A stretch of 64,000 nucleotides of DNA from Vibrio natriegens NBRC 15636 = ATCC 14048 = DSM 759 (GTDB lineage Bacteria; Pseudomonadota; Gammaproteobacteria; Enterobacterales; Vibrionaceae): contig NZ_CP141822.1 of the NCBI RefSeq assembly GCF_035621455.1, positions 186,001-250,000 on the forward strand. The letters run 5' to 3'. Positions 9,239 to 19,426 of the stretch are shown here, piece after piece (the stretch's first letter is position 1; every line of letters starts with the position of its first letter). The translations under genes and the position numbers were made by a program. The notes beneath the pieces were generated by a model. That model was not told where the DNA came from. It was given only the letters and a program-made list of their open reading frames with translations, and searched no databases.

Positions 9239-9267
9239 TTGAGCAATGCATGTCAAGTTAGTATAAT
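9239..9267 (+). promoter_or_regulatory. rpmB promoter with GC-rich discriminator
   Basis: TTGAGC (9239-9244), 17 bp, consensus TATAAT (9262-9267), then GCGCGACC. The GC-rich stretch between -10 and the expected start is what stringently controlled ribosomal promoters show, so ppGpp control is a reasonable inference. The implied leader is about 120 nt. Confidence 0.7.
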
Positions 9268-9288
9268 GCGCGACCTTTGATAGCCTTG

Positions 9289-9346
9289 TATGGATTTTCC
9301 ATAGCGGTTCTTAACCTCTAACTTCTTTTTGAGAGATAGAGAGGTT
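9289..9346 (+). other. Structured 5' leader of rpmB
   Basis: Two inverted repeats lie in the leader: tatgga/tccata around a TTT loop (9289-9303), and aacctct/agaggtt (9313-9319 and 9340-9346). Such a leader could serve translational feedback by L28, but that is only an inference; simple mRNA structure is equally possible. Confidence 0.35.
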
Positions 9347-9395
9347 CGGCCACCAAGGTTGATATCGAGCTGAAACGATTTTGGAGAAGACATTC

Positions 9396-9632
9396 ATGTC
9401 ACGAGTATGCCAAGTAACTGGTAAGCGTCCAGTAACGGGTAACAACCGTTCACACGCACGAAATGCTACTAAGCGTCGTTTTCTGCCGAACCTACAAACT
9501 CATCGTTTCTGGGTAGAGAGCGAAAAACGTTTTGTTAAACTACGTCTATCTGCTAAAGGTATGCGCATCATCGACAAGAAAGGTATCGATACTGTTCTTG
9601 CTGATATGCGTGCACGTGGCGAAAACGTTTAA
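9396..9632 (+). CDS. rpmB: 50S ribosomal protein L28
   Basis: 78 residues, the same as E. coli L28, starting [12 protein letters not shown]. It is basic, with the conserved [15 protein letters not shown] segment. The ATG at 9396 has GGAG at 9383-9386; an upstream in-frame ATG at 9381 lies on the ribosome binding site and would add five residues foreign to the family. Forms an operon with rpmG 13 bp downstream. Confidence 0.97.
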
Positions 9633-9645
9633 GAGGAAATAAGCA

Positions 9646-9816
9646 ATGGCAAAGAAAGGCGTTCGTGAGAAAATCCGTCTAGTATCTTCTGCAGGTACTG
9701 GCCACTTCTACACAACTGATAAGAACAAGCGTAACATGCCAGGTAAATTTGAGATCAAGAAATTTGATCCAGTTGTACGCCAGCACGTTATGTACAAAGA
9801 AGCAAAAATCAAGTAA
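9646..9816 (+). CDS. rpmG: 50S ribosomal protein L33
   Basis: 56 residues beginning [13 protein letters not shown] and containing [14 protein letters not shown], typical of bacterial L33. It lacks the CxxC zinc pairs, so it is the zinc-free (C-minus) form. AAGAGGAAAT directly upstream is a good ribosome binding site. Second gene of the rpmB-rpmG operon, ended by the terminator at 9844. Confidence 0.97.
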
Positions 9817-9843
9817 TTGGTTTCTGACTCTTTTACGAATTGA

Positions 9844-9871
9844 AAAACCCAACTTTCGAGTTGGGTTTTTT
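9844..9871 (+). terminator. rpmBG terminator
   Basis: 11-bp stem (aaaacccaact with agttgggtttt) closed by a TTCG tetraloop and followed by a T run. Confidence 0.9.
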
Positions 9872-10002
9872 ATTACCTCCAGTTCCTAGCACCCACCCTC
9901 ATTACTCTTCTTCACTGCTTTTCTACATCTGTTTACAGATTTTCTAGTCAATATTTATCTGCTTTGCTAATTTACTGTGACTTACAGAAATTAGGAGTGA
10001 TT

Positions 10003-10479
10003 ATGCGCGTTAGTCCGGCTCGTCGTCGCCGATGGAACAATATCCTTATCCTAGGTGTTATCGCTTTTATCGTGATCTTAAATGCGCCGATGTGGATCAA
10101 AACCTACTTACTATCAGAAGAAGTGGATCCATATCCTAATTTACTACGATCTGAACATCAGGTGAGTGCGATTTACTATAGCGGTTGGGAATTAGAACTT
10201 AAGAATGGCGAGTGGCAGGCCAATATTAAAGTGAGTATTCCCTCTGAAAAGCTTGTAGCTCGCTGGCAGTCTTTAGAGGGCACGGAGCTTACTGAGCAGC
10301 AATTTGAGACGTTGAAACGTCAACTTACAGCGCCAGAGTCGATAGAAGTATGGTATCAGGATCTTGATGAGCCACAGCGTATCACCTTCTACCGATTAAG
10401 CGATTTTTGGCTGTTCAAGAACTGGCAAGATAAATGGATTGCGATTTCAGTGGATGATGGTTACCTCCTTCCTGAGTAA
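10003..10479 (+). CDS. Conserved vibrio membrane-anchored protein of unknown function
   Basis: 158 residues from the ATG at 10003, which has AGGAG six bases upstream; an earlier in-frame ATG at 9964 lacks a ribosome binding site. An Arg-rich start (PARRRRWNN) precedes one transmembrane helix (residues about 14-32, ILILGVIAFIVILNAPMWI), then a soluble domain of mixed strands expected in the periplasm by the positive-inside rule. V. cholerae has a hypothetical gene in the same place before mutM. I do not recognise a functional domain. Confidence 0.8.
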   Translation: MRVSPARRRRWNNILILGVIAFIVILNAPMWIKTYLLSEEVDPYPNLLRSEHQVSAIYYSGWELELKNGEWQANIKVSIPSEKLVARWQSLEGTELTEQQFETLKRQLTAPESIEVWYQDLDEPQRITFYRLSDFWLFKNWQDKWIAISVDDGYLLPE

Positions 10480-10574
10480 CATGACTGCTTGAATCACCCC
10501 TGTATTTATCCACGTGTTTTCGATTATGCTAGCCGAGCAGATTAATAAGAATAGACAATTGAACGGAGCCAACA

Positions 10575-11384
10575 ATGCCTGAATTACCTGAAGTCGAAGT
10601 CAGCCGTATGGGAATCACGCCGCATATGCTTGATCAAACGATCCAGGCGTTTGTGTTTCGTACCCCCAAACTACGCTGGGATATCCCTCAGGAACTGAAG
10701 CAGCTTGAAGGGCAAGTGATTCGTGCAATCCGGCGCCGTGCTAAGTACCTGTTGATTGAGACGGATAAGGGAACCGCGATTGTTCATCTGGGTATGTCAG
10801 GCTCTCTACGTGTGCTTGATGCCGATTTTCCACCGGCTAAACATGATCATGTGGATCTGAAGCTGACTAATGGCAAAGTACTGCGCTACAACGACCCGCG
10901 TCGATTTGGAGCGTGGTTATGGTGCGCGCCGGGTGAGTCTCACACCGTGCTTGATCATATGGGACCAGAGCCGTTAACTGACGAATTCAATGCTGAATAT
11001 GTGGCAGAAAAAGCGCAAGGCAAGCGTGTTGCTGTAAAGCAGTTCATTATGGACAACAAAGTCGTGGTCGGCGTTGGTAATATCTACGCGAATGAATCCC
11101 TGTTTAAATCTCGGATCCATCCAAGCAGACCTGCGGGGCAAGTGACGGCAGAAGAGTGGAAGTTACTGGTTACCAATATCAAAACCACGCTAGAAATCGC
11201 GATAAATCAAGGTGGTACTACGCTCAAGGATTTTGCGCAGGCAGACGGCAAGCCTGGATATTTTGCTCAGGAACTGTTGGTATATGGTAAAGCGGGAGAG
11301 CCTTGCCCTGAATGCGGTGAGCCACTTCAAGAGCAAAAGATTGGTCAGCGTAATACGTTCTTTTGTGAGGAATGCCAGAAGTAA
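10575..11384 (+). CDS. mutM: Formamidopyrimidine-DNA glycosylase
   Basis: 269 residues, as in E. coli Fpg. The mature N-terminus is PELPEVE, with the catalytic Pro2 and Glu3; Lys57 is in place (RRRAKYLL), and the C-terminal zinc finger has Cys244, Cys247, Cys264 and Cys267. It excises 8-oxoguanine and other oxidised purines and cuts the strand by beta,delta-elimination. A ribosome binding site (CGGAG) precedes the ATG. The gene is convergent with coaD. Confidence 0.98.
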   Translation: MPELPEVEVSRMGITPHMLDQTIQAFVFRTPKLRWDIPQELKQLEGQVIRAIRRRAKYLLIETDKGTAIVHLGMSGSLRVLDADFPPAKHDHVDLKLTNGKVLRYNDPRRFGAWLWCAPGESHTVLDHMGPEPLTDEFNAEYVAEKAQGKRVAVKQFIMDNKVVVGVGNIYANESLFKSRIHPSRPAGQVTAEEWKLLVTNIKTTLEIAINQGGTTLKDFAQADGKPGYFAQELLVYGKAGEPCPECGEPLQEQKIGQRNTFFCEECQK

Positions 11385-11432
11385 AACTTTTCGCTAGAAG
11401 TGCTTTAAAATAAATGGATTGCGGAGAAGCTG

Positions 11433-11468
11433 AAGCCTGAAGTAGCCTAGCATAGCTAAGTCAGGCTT
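11433..11468. other. Inverted repeat between mutM and coaD
   Basis: aagcctga (11433-11440) pairs with tcaggctt (11461-11468) across a 20-nt loop. It sits between convergent genes but lacks a good T run on either strand, so it is at best a weak terminator. Confidence 0.4.
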
Positions 11469-11473
11469 GTTCA

Positions 11474-12977
<1,504 letters not shown>

Positions 12978-12981
<4 letters not shown>

Positions 12982-14045
12982 GGTTTGACCTTTTCGCTCT
13001 GAAGGTTAGTTAGCACCTTATCCAACATGGCGATGACAGACTCGCTGGTAATTCTCTCCATCGCTTTTTCATCTTGAACTCTGGTACGCCAGTCAACCTG
13101 AGAAGGCTGTTTTTGGGTTTCCGCCCAAAGCGCGTCGTTGTACGCTGAAACGACCAACGATCGATAGTTATAAGGCCCGGTACGTTCTGGATTATGATGC
13201 GCATAAAGCCCAATAACAGGTGTACCCATGGCATTGGCCATGTGTGTTGGGCCGGTGTCTGGTGCTATCACAACATCGGCTTTATCGAGCAATGCCAGCA
13301 TTTGCTGCAGCGAACTTTGACCAATGAGATTGGTAACTGGCACATCAAGTGCTTTCTCAATATCACGACCAAGATCTTTTTCAACTTGGGCAGGACTGCC
13401 AGCAAGAATGACATTTAGATTATTCTTGCTGGCATGATGAATCACATCTGCATACCCTTTAGCGGTCCAATTTTTGTAGGCCTTACTCGCACCAGGAACA
13501 ATGACTAAGTTTGTTTTTTCGTTGGATAGATTCTTCGTCGCCCAGCTCCGTGCATCATCATTATATTCTAGCGACCATGATGGGGTGAATTCAGGCACAC
13601 CAAGCGTAATCGCAAATTGGCGTAAACCATCTAAAACATGATTGGATTCAGGAGAGGGAACCTTCACGTTCGTAAACAAGCGTTGCCCGTCTTGGCTTCT
13701 CTTCGCATCAAATCCAAGTTTGTATTTGGCTTTGATTCCTATTGTCAGAACGCTCGCTCTGATGGCGTATTGCATATGAAGTAATGCATCAAAACGAGTA
13801 CCTTTAAGCAGCTTCCAAACTCTTAGATATTCGGAAAAGCCATTCTTTTTGTTAAACACCACTACATTGATATTTGGAATCGACTTAAGCAGTTCAGCCT
13901 CTAGGGCACCAGTAATCCACGTGATCTCTGTTGTAGGCCAGTGCTTTTGAATCGCTTGTACAACTGCGATGGTGTTGCATACATCACCAATAGCAGAGAG
14001 TCTCAGAATACAAATTTTCTGTGGTGGTTTATTAAAAAGGCTCAT
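12978..14045 (-). CDS. GT9 heptosyltransferase, OpsX/WaaC-like
   Basis: 355 residues. The N-terminal ILRLSAIGDVCNTIAVVQ stretch and the C-terminal APDTGPTHMANAMGTPVIGLY motif are those of ADP-heptose:LPS heptosyltransferases (GT9). The N-terminal pattern resembles OpsX, the heptosyltransferase I of organisms that carry a single phosphorylated Kdo; this fits with the kdkA gene at 17,273. It would add the first heptose to lipid A-Kdo-P in the cytoplasm. A WaaQ-type role (third heptose) is the alternative. First gene of the minus-strand GT9-GT4-coaD unit; its promoter must lie in the AT-rich gap 14,046-14,453. Confidence 0.82.
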
Positions 14046-14453
14046 GACTCTGAAGAGGGTTGTTATTTATCTCTGAATTATGCAGTTGCATCAACAGAAT
14101 GTATACCCAAATCACCCTGAGTTGTGTGATTCGGCGAGTCAGGATCCAAGAACGAGTATGCAACAATCCTAATTTTTAGTGGTCCAACCCTTAAGTATTG
14201 ATAGGTGTTTTTATTCCTTTTGTTTGATTTTGGTACAGGCTTTCGCCAGTAAATTGAACTAGGATGAATTTTTGGTTTCAGGAGCACAGAATGGAATGCT
14301 TTTTGTAAAAATTAGGTCAGTTTTTGATATTATTTCTCTGTTTTATATTAAGAATAAATTTAAATATTACTTAGCCTTACGTGTCTAGATTCATACTTTG
14401 GTCTTTACTGTAAGGAAAGTGACATATACGTATCGTAATTGGTGGATATATTA
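14046..14453. other. AT-rich divergent intergenic region
   Basis: About 400 bp between two divergently transcribed GT9 genes. It must hold both promoters, though no convincing -35/-10 pair stands out. A short piece near 14,102 resembles the end of an ERIC-like repeat (separate entry). A minus-strand open frame of 69 codons here has no ribosome binding site and is not called. Confidence 0.5.
14102..14124. repeat. Possible remnant of an ERIC-like intergenic repeat
   Basis: The segment TATACCCAAAT followed shortly by GAGTTG resembles the TATACCCAAATAATTCGAGTTG end of ERIC elements, which occur in vibrios. The matching opposite end is not visible nearby, so this would be a half element at most. 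Confidence 0.25.
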
Positions 14454-15458
14454 ATGACAAACGTGGCTGTATTTGTTCCACACAGAGCACAATTTGGAAA
14501 CATCACAACGCAAATTCCATTGCTTTGCGCCATAAGAAAAGAGATTGGAGATGCAAATATTACGATTTATACCAAGGCCAAAAGCAGTCAGCTCCTTGTT
14601 TGTAATGGACTTGCAGACAACGTCATTAATTACAAAGGCTGGAATATTCTAAAAATAGTAACGAGTATCAACTCGAATAAATTTGATAAAGTTTTTAATA
14701 TTTACTCCGGCTCTGAGCGTGTTCATGCAGCACTGCTGCTGGCGAAAACAAAAGAAAAATACGCGTTTAGCAACTCCAAGCTTTTGAATAAATGTGGCTT
14801 ATATAGTAAGCATTTATTTACGCCAAAAGGTCGACAGTACATCGCAAAAAACAATCTCGATTTAGCTAATGTCGCATTTGGTACTAACTACGATACCACG
14901 ATAATCAATATGCTGGGTTCAGAAGCCGGGCAAGATGCAAAGAAAAGCGCGTTAACTTTGGTGCCAGCTGGTGGCGCTGGAGCTTTTAAAGTCTGGCCAA
15001 TTGAAAGGTACTGTGAAGCTGCGAAAAATATCTATCGAAAATCAGACAAAATTGACAAAATTAATATCATACTCGGTCCTCAGGAAAGTTCAAAGGCAGC
15101 TATCGTAGAGCGTTTATTGCACGGTTTACCTTTTGAGATAAAACATTCTCCTTCTATTTCTGATCTGGTCGATATTGCCCACGAGTCTGCACTTACTTTA
15201 TCGAATGACTGTGGTCCATGCCATATATTTCAAATGATGAAGGTTCCAATGGTGATGATCTGGGGGTGGGATACCAGAGCTGCGTCTCCAACATCCCCCT
15301 ATTATGTACTACCAGATTGGTATCACAGCACTAATAATTCTTGGTGTGTGTTTCCATCTGAGTGTAGTAAGTCTATAGAATCTATATCTGTAGAAAGGGT
15401 AAGTAGCTTATCTTTGATGGAGTTGAGTCGGGAGACTCAGATCTTAGAAACCGCATAG
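14454..15458 (+). CDS. GT9-like glycosyltransferase of the LPS core
   Basis: 334 residues from the ATG at 14454, chosen because GGTGG lies eight bases upstream; in-frame TTG and GTG codons just before it lack one. The fold signals of GT9 heptosyltransferases are present: a start of FVPHRAQFGNITTQIPLL, the TLVPAGGAGAFKVWP turn at the domain border, and LSNDCGPCHIFQMMKVPMVMIWG near residues 245-270, which replaces the usual D-(S/T)GP-H motif with NDCGPCH. Which sugar it moves is unknown. It stands alone on the plus strand among minus-strand core genes and ends at a bidirectional terminator. Its lower GC than the neighbours hints at horizontal origin. Confidence 0.78.
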   Translation: MTNVAVFVPHRAQFGNITTQIPLLCAIRKEIGDANITIYTKAKSSQLLVCNGLADNVINYKGWNILKIVTSINSNKFDKVFNIYSGSERVHAALLLAKTKEKYAFSNSKLLNKCGLYSKHLFTPKGRQYIAKNNLDLANVAFGTNYDTTIINMLGSEAGQDAKKSALTLVPAGGAGAFKVWPIERYCEAAKNIYRKSDKIDKINIILGPQESSKAAIVERLLHGLPFEIKHSPSISDLVDIAHESALTLSNDCGPCHIFQMMKVPMVMIWGWDTRAASPTSPYYVLPDWYHSTNNSWCVFPSECSKSIESISVERVSSLSLMELSRETQILETA

Positions 15459-15511
15459 TTTTGCTCAGGCTAAGCGGGGTTCGATGGATTCTGCGCGTAA
15501 CGTTATATGTT

Positions 15512-15543
15512 AAAAGGCTTCGAACAGTTGTGCGAAGCCTTTT
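15512..15543. terminator. Bidirectional terminator between two core glycosyltransferase genes
   Basis: Perfect 11-bp stem (aaaaggcttcg with cgaagcctttt), 10-nt loop, flanked by A and T runs, between convergent genes. Confidence 0.85.
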
Positions 15544-15570
15544 GTATTTTATCGAATTATGTGGGTGATA

Positions 15571-16686
15571 TTATTTTAGCTGTTTCTTTTCCCACGCTTG
15601 TTTGATCAACTGATAGTTCATTTCCATAATGTTATTCACGTCCAGCGGTGCGACTGACTCACGACAGGCTGCTCGGAATTCTTTAGACTTTGCTTTGTCT
15701 GCCCAATGACTCATTTCCTGTGCGAGCTTTTCGGTCGAAAAGTCAGACTCAAGAATCGAGCTCACTTCGTCGTTCATCACTTCTTTTGCACCACAGTCGA
15801 CGGTGGTAATCACTGGACAGCCGCTTGATAACGCTTCAATGGCAGTAAAACCAAATGGTTCGTATTTGGTAGGGAAAACATAACAAGATGCCATGCTAAA
15901 GAAGATTTCCGGATTGTTTTGTTTACCTAAGAAATAGCATTTATCTTCAATACCAAGTTCTTTTGCCAGGTCTTGGTACTGTTGAGGGTGCTGTTCATTC
16001 CCTACAATGACCAAGCTTGCCTCTTCTTTCAGCAAGCTAAATGCCTTGAGTGTCGGCTCTAATCCTTTGCGGTGATAACCTGAACCAAGAAACAGAAAGA
16101 TAGGGTGTTTATCGTTAATTTGTAGTTTCTTTTTTAACTCAGCTACTTGTGTCGCGCAGTTTTCACGTGAGAAACGGTTTAGATCAACCGCGTTATGAAT
16201 CGTGGCGATTTTATCTGGAGAGACACCATAATCTTCCATTATTTCGGTGCTGCTTTTATGCGAGTTCGATACCACGAAAAGATTATCGGCAGACGACAGG
16301 GCTTTACGCTCGATATACATGGAGACGCGGTCCCTTGGCGTCGGTTTCTTGTCTTTTCTCAGATCAACGATGTGTTTACGAGTGCCTCCACCAACGCGAA
16401 TTAGGTCGTGTGTCCAGGTTTTCCCCAACGCATAAACAATATCATAGTCATTTTCATTGACGTGGTTTTCAACCGCTTTCGCAAACCGATAGGCTCGATG
16501 CGCTTTACCAATACTGAGCGGTTTTAGTGTGACAAACTTAATGTTTGGGTGACTTGGTTCTTCGTGAGAACGGCAAATAATGGTGACGTCTTCACCTTGT
16601 TCGCACAGGTATTTGGACAATTGATTTAAGAACAGTTCTGTGCCGCCAACCTTAGCGTGACGCATGTGAATCAGTGCAATCTTCAT
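15571..16686 (-). CDS. GT4-family glycosyltransferase, WaaG-like
   Basis: 371 residues, GT-B fold. The start IALIHMRHAKVGGTELFLNQL and the C-terminal EX7E motif (EPFGFTAIE, about 274-282) followed by LSSGCPVITT match the WaaG/RfaG class that adds the first hexose of the outer core to heptose II. The HNAVDLNRFS and FLGSGYHRKGL segments are the usual domain border of GT4 enzymes. Single gene on the minus strand, divergent from dgkA. Assignment to core synthesis is by neighbourhood; the exact donor is unproved. Confidence 0.86.
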   Translation of the reverse strand: MKIALIHMRHAKVGGTELFLNQLSKYLCEQGEDVTIICRSHEEPSHPNIKFVTLKPLSIGKAHRAYRFAKAVENHVNENDYDIVYALGKTWTHDLIRVGGGTRKHIVDLRKDKKPTPRDRVSMYIERKALSSADNLFVVSNSHKSSTEIMEDYGVSPDKIATIHNAVDLNRFSRENCATQVAELKKKLQINDKHPIFLFLGSGYHRKGLEPTLKAFSLLKEEASLVIVGNEQHPQQYQDLAKELGIEDKCYFLGKQNNPEIFFSMASCYVFPTKYEPFGFTAIEALSSGCPVITTVDCGAKEVMNDEVSSILESDFSTEKLAQEMSHWADKAKSKEFRAACRESVAPLDVNNIMEMNYQLIKQAWEKKQLK

Positions 16687-16877
16687 TATGAACCCTAAAG
16701 CAGAAAATGGTGTTTATGTTAGCTTAAACCCAAGTTTACCAAAGGTCCTTCATTAAAGATGCTGTTCTGGGTTTATTTTTAAGCCAAACAGCCAGCTTGT
16801 TCCCGTTTCAGCTTCATTGGTACTCATGTAGAATACGTCGCGTGAAGGTTTAGGCGATCATTCAATCATGGGGCGAC

Positions 16878-17264
16878 ATGAACAAAAATAACGAAAAGAC
16901 TACCGGAAAGCCTGGTCAAACAGGGTTAAGGCGCATCTACAATGCGACTTTTTATTCCGCGAAAGGGATAAAAGCTGCATTCAAACATGAAGCGGCCATC
17001 AGACAAGAAGTTGGCTTATTAGTCTGCGCTGCCATCATCGTATTTTTGTTGGATTTGTCGGCGATAGAGCGTGTTTTGATGTTTGGAAGTGTCGTATTGG
17101 TGCTGATTGTCGAGTTACTTAATTCAGCTATCGAAGCCGTGGTTGATCGTATAGGTATTGAGAGGCATGAATTGAGCGGCAGAGCAAAAGACATTGGCTC
17201 GGCTGCCGTAATGGTAGCGCTAATGCTAGCCGGGTTCACTTGGTTAACGATCCTCTTCTTTTAA
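16878..17264 (+). CDS. dgkA: Diacylglycerol kinase
   Basis: 128 residues with three transmembrane helices and the DgkA signature: the surface helix with HEAAIRQE, and ELLNSAIEAVVDR followed by HELSGRAKDIGSAAV. The integral inner-membrane enzyme recycles diacylglycerol released when phospholipid head groups are moved to envelope glycans. It overlaps no gene but precedes kdkA by 8 bp and is probably co-transcribed with it. Confidence 0.95.
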   Translation: MNKNNEKTTGKPGQTGLRRIYNATFYSAKGIKAAFKHEAAIRQEVGLLVCAAIIVFLLDLSAIERVLMFGSVVLVLIVELLNSAIEAVVDRIGIERHELSGRAKDIGSAAVMVALMLAGFTWLTILFF

Positions 17265-17272
17265 GGAACAGC

Positions 17273-17980
17273 ATGAAACTTTTTAAACACGGCAATACTC
17301 GAGTTTGGTATGACGAATCGGTAGTTTCAGAGCCGGAAAAAACGCTGTTTGATATTGAATACTGGCAGAGTCTGAACGCAGTTGTTGGTAGTGCAACTGG
17401 GCGTGGAACCACTTGGTTTGTCCAACTTGGTACCATGCAAGCCGCGCTGCGTCATTATCGACGTGGTGGTTTGTTTGGAAAGTTAGTTAAAGATAATTAT
17501 TGGTTTTCTAGTTGGGAAAGGACTCGCAGTGCGGCGGAGTTTCAGCTCTTACTTACGTTAACGGAAGCCGGTGTGAACGTACCGAAGCCCATAGCAGCAA
17601 GAGCGGTCAAGACAGGCTTATTAACCTACCAGGCGGACTTACTCAGCCAATGTATACCAAATGCCAAGGATTTAGTAAGTATCCTCCAAGAGGGGGCTTT
17701 ACCAGCAGAAATGTACCATAAGATTGGGCAAGAAATTGCCAAAATGCACAAGGCTGGCGTTAATCATACCGATTTGAATATTCACAACATTCTGATTGAT
17801 GCAGATAAGCAAGTGTGGATTATTGATTTCGACAAATGTTCCCAACAAGCTGGCTCAGACTGGCAAAAACACAATTTAGATAGATTGTTGCGCTCCTTTC
17901 GTAAAGAGCTTAAGAAACGCTCAATTCATTGGCAAGAAGAGGAGTTTGAATACCTCCTTAAGGGAGCCGCTAATCATTGA
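17273..17980 (+). CDS. kdkA: 3-deoxy-D-manno-octulosonic acid kinase
   Basis: 235 residues from the ATG at 17273, which has AAGGA eight bases upstream; a longer frame from a TTG inside dgkA is unlikely. The protein shows a kinase-like catalytic loop HTDLNIHNIL (about residues 165-174) and a metal-binding IDFDK (near 183-187), as in KdkA and the lipopolysaccharide kinase (Kdo/WaaP) family. KdkA phosphorylates the single Kdo of lipid A-Kdo at O-4, as known in Haemophilus and Vibrio. It fits with the OpsX-like heptosyltransferase and WaaA in this block. Confidence 0.9.
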   Translation: MKLFKHGNTRVWYDESVVSEPEKTLFDIEYWQSLNAVVGSATGRGTTWFVQLGTMQAALRHYRRGGLFGKLVKDNYWFSSWERTRSAAEFQLLLTLTEAGVNVPKPIAARAVKTGLLTYQADLLSQCIPNAKDLVSILQEGALPAEMYHKIGQEIAKMHKAGVNHTDLNIHNILIDADKQVWIIDFDKCSQQAGSDWQKHNLDRLLRSFRKELKKRSIHWQEEEFEYLLKGAANH

Positions 17981-18114
17981 GCTGAGTTTGAATTAATCAA
18001 ATCCCAATCAACTTACTGTTTCGTAAGTGATCTATATGGGTTGTGGAAGAGTGGTATGTTTTTTCCTCGGAAGTTGTCGAAAATTGAAGGGATATAACTG
18101 CATACTACTAAAGC

Positions 18115-18158
18115 TTTGACTAACCTCTTTGCGCTGAGTTCAGGTTAGTCAAATTTCT
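18115..18158 (+). terminator. dgkA-kdkA terminator
   Basis: 12-bp perfect stem tttgactaacct (18115-18126) with aggttagtcaaa (18142-18153), 15-nt loop, then TTTCTTG. It lies in the roughly 330-bp gap between kdkA and glf; the rest of that gap is AT-rich and must contain the glf promoter, which I cannot place with confidence. Confidence 0.7.
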
Positions 18159-18315
18159 TGTTAAGATACCGCTGATAAATTTTAGCTCAAAGTTCCCTTT
18201 GACTCTGCATATAAAGTCAATGGGTGATCGATTATGACTTTGATATCAAATAAATCCAGTTTAGGCTACAGATGAATTCGATAGAAAGCCAAACATGTGC
18301 TTCGGAATAACAGTT

Positions 18316-19425
18316 ATGAAATATGATTATTTAATAGTAGGTGCCGGTTTATTTGGTGCCGTATGCGCTAATGAATTGACGAAGCAAGGTCGTTCGGTGC
18401 TTGTGATAGATCGACGACAACATATTGGTGGAAATGTTTACACTGAAGACAGTGGTGGGATTCAGGTGCACAAGTACGGCGCGCACATATTCCATACAAA
18501 CGACAAAGCTATTTGGGACTATGTGAACGATCTAGTGGAGTTTAACCGCTTCACTAACTCACCGTTAGCTAATCACAAAGGTAAACTTTACAATTTGCCT
18601 TTTAATATGAATACCTTCTACCAGTTATGGGGAGTAAGAACGCCGGCCGAAGCTGAAGCAAAGTTACAAGAGCAGCGACAGGAAATGGCAAATAAAGAGC
18701 CTGAAAACTTAGAAGAACAGGCGATCTCTCTGGTTGGACGAGATATTTACGAAACCTTGATCAAAGGATATACCGAAAAGCAGTGGGGACGAGATTGTGT
18801 GGATCTACCTGCTTTCATCATTCGTCGTTTGCCGGTGCGTTTGACTTATGATAACAATTATTTTTCCGATCGTTACCAGGGTGTGCCTATTGGTGGTTAT
18901 ACCAATCTAATCGAAAAGATGTTAGAAAATTCAGAGGTGCAATTAGGTGTCGATTTTTTATCGGATAAAGCTCGCTTTAAATCAATGGCTAAAAAGGTAA
19001 TTTATACTGGGCCAATCGATGAGTACTTTGATAATCAACTTGGTCGATTAGAATATCGTTCATTAGAGTTTCAGAACGAACGAATGGATATTGCTAATTA
19101 TCAAGGTAATGCCGTTGTTAATTATACAGAGCGCTCAATTCCTTTTACCAGAATCATCGAACATAAGCATTTTGACCCAGTAGATACTGAACATACTATT
19201 ATTACAAAAGAATATCCTTCTGAGTGGAAACCAGGTGATGAGCCATACTATCCGGTGAATGATGAGAAGAATATGGCGCTGTTTAAAAAGTATCGCCAGC
19301 TAGCTAAAAATGAGTCTGAAGATGTTTTTTTTGGTGGTCGTCTTGCTGAGTATAAGTACTACGATATGCATCAGGTAATACGTAGTGCGTTGAACAAAGT
19401 TAATGAGATGGAAGGGAAATCTTAA
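18316..19425 (+). CDS. glf: UDP-galactopyranose mutase
   Basis: 369 residues from the ATG at 18316 (MKYDYLIVGAGLFG), supported by GGAAT eight bases upstream; the ATG at 18295 would add seven residues. An N-terminal FAD-binding Rossmann motif (VGAGLFGAVCANEL) is followed by family blocks: HIGGNVYTED, HKYGAHIFHTND, and GYTEKQWG, plus an Arg-rich active-site strand. It converts UDP-galactopyranose to UDP-galactofuranose. Galactofuranose is therefore likely present in the LPS core. The next gene starts one base after its stop. Confidence 0.96.
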   Translation: MKYDYLIVGAGLFGAVCANELTKQGRSVLVIDRRQHIGGNVYTEDSGGIQVHKYGAHIFHTNDKAIWDYVNDLVEFNRFTNSPLANHKGKLYNLPFNMNTFYQLWGVRTPAEAEAKLQEQRQEMANKEPENLEEQAISLVGRDIYETLIKGYTEKQWGRDCVDLPAFIIRRLPVRLTYDNNYFSDRYQGVPIGGYTNLIEKMLENSEVQLGVDFLSDKARFKSMAKKVIYTGPIDEYFDNQLGRLEYRSLEFQNERMDIANYQGNAVVNYTERSIPFTRIIEHKHFDPVDTEHTIITKEYPSEWKPGDEPYYPVNDEKNMALFKKYRQLAKNESEDVFFGGRLAEYKYYDMHQVIRSALNKVNEMEGKS

Positions 19426-19426
19426 T

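Noticed and set aside
14078..14287. Minus-strand open frame of 69 codons in the gap between two GT9 genes
   Set aside because: No ribosome binding site, odd composition, and it runs across a possible ERIC-like remnant; more likely an untranslated repeat than a gene.
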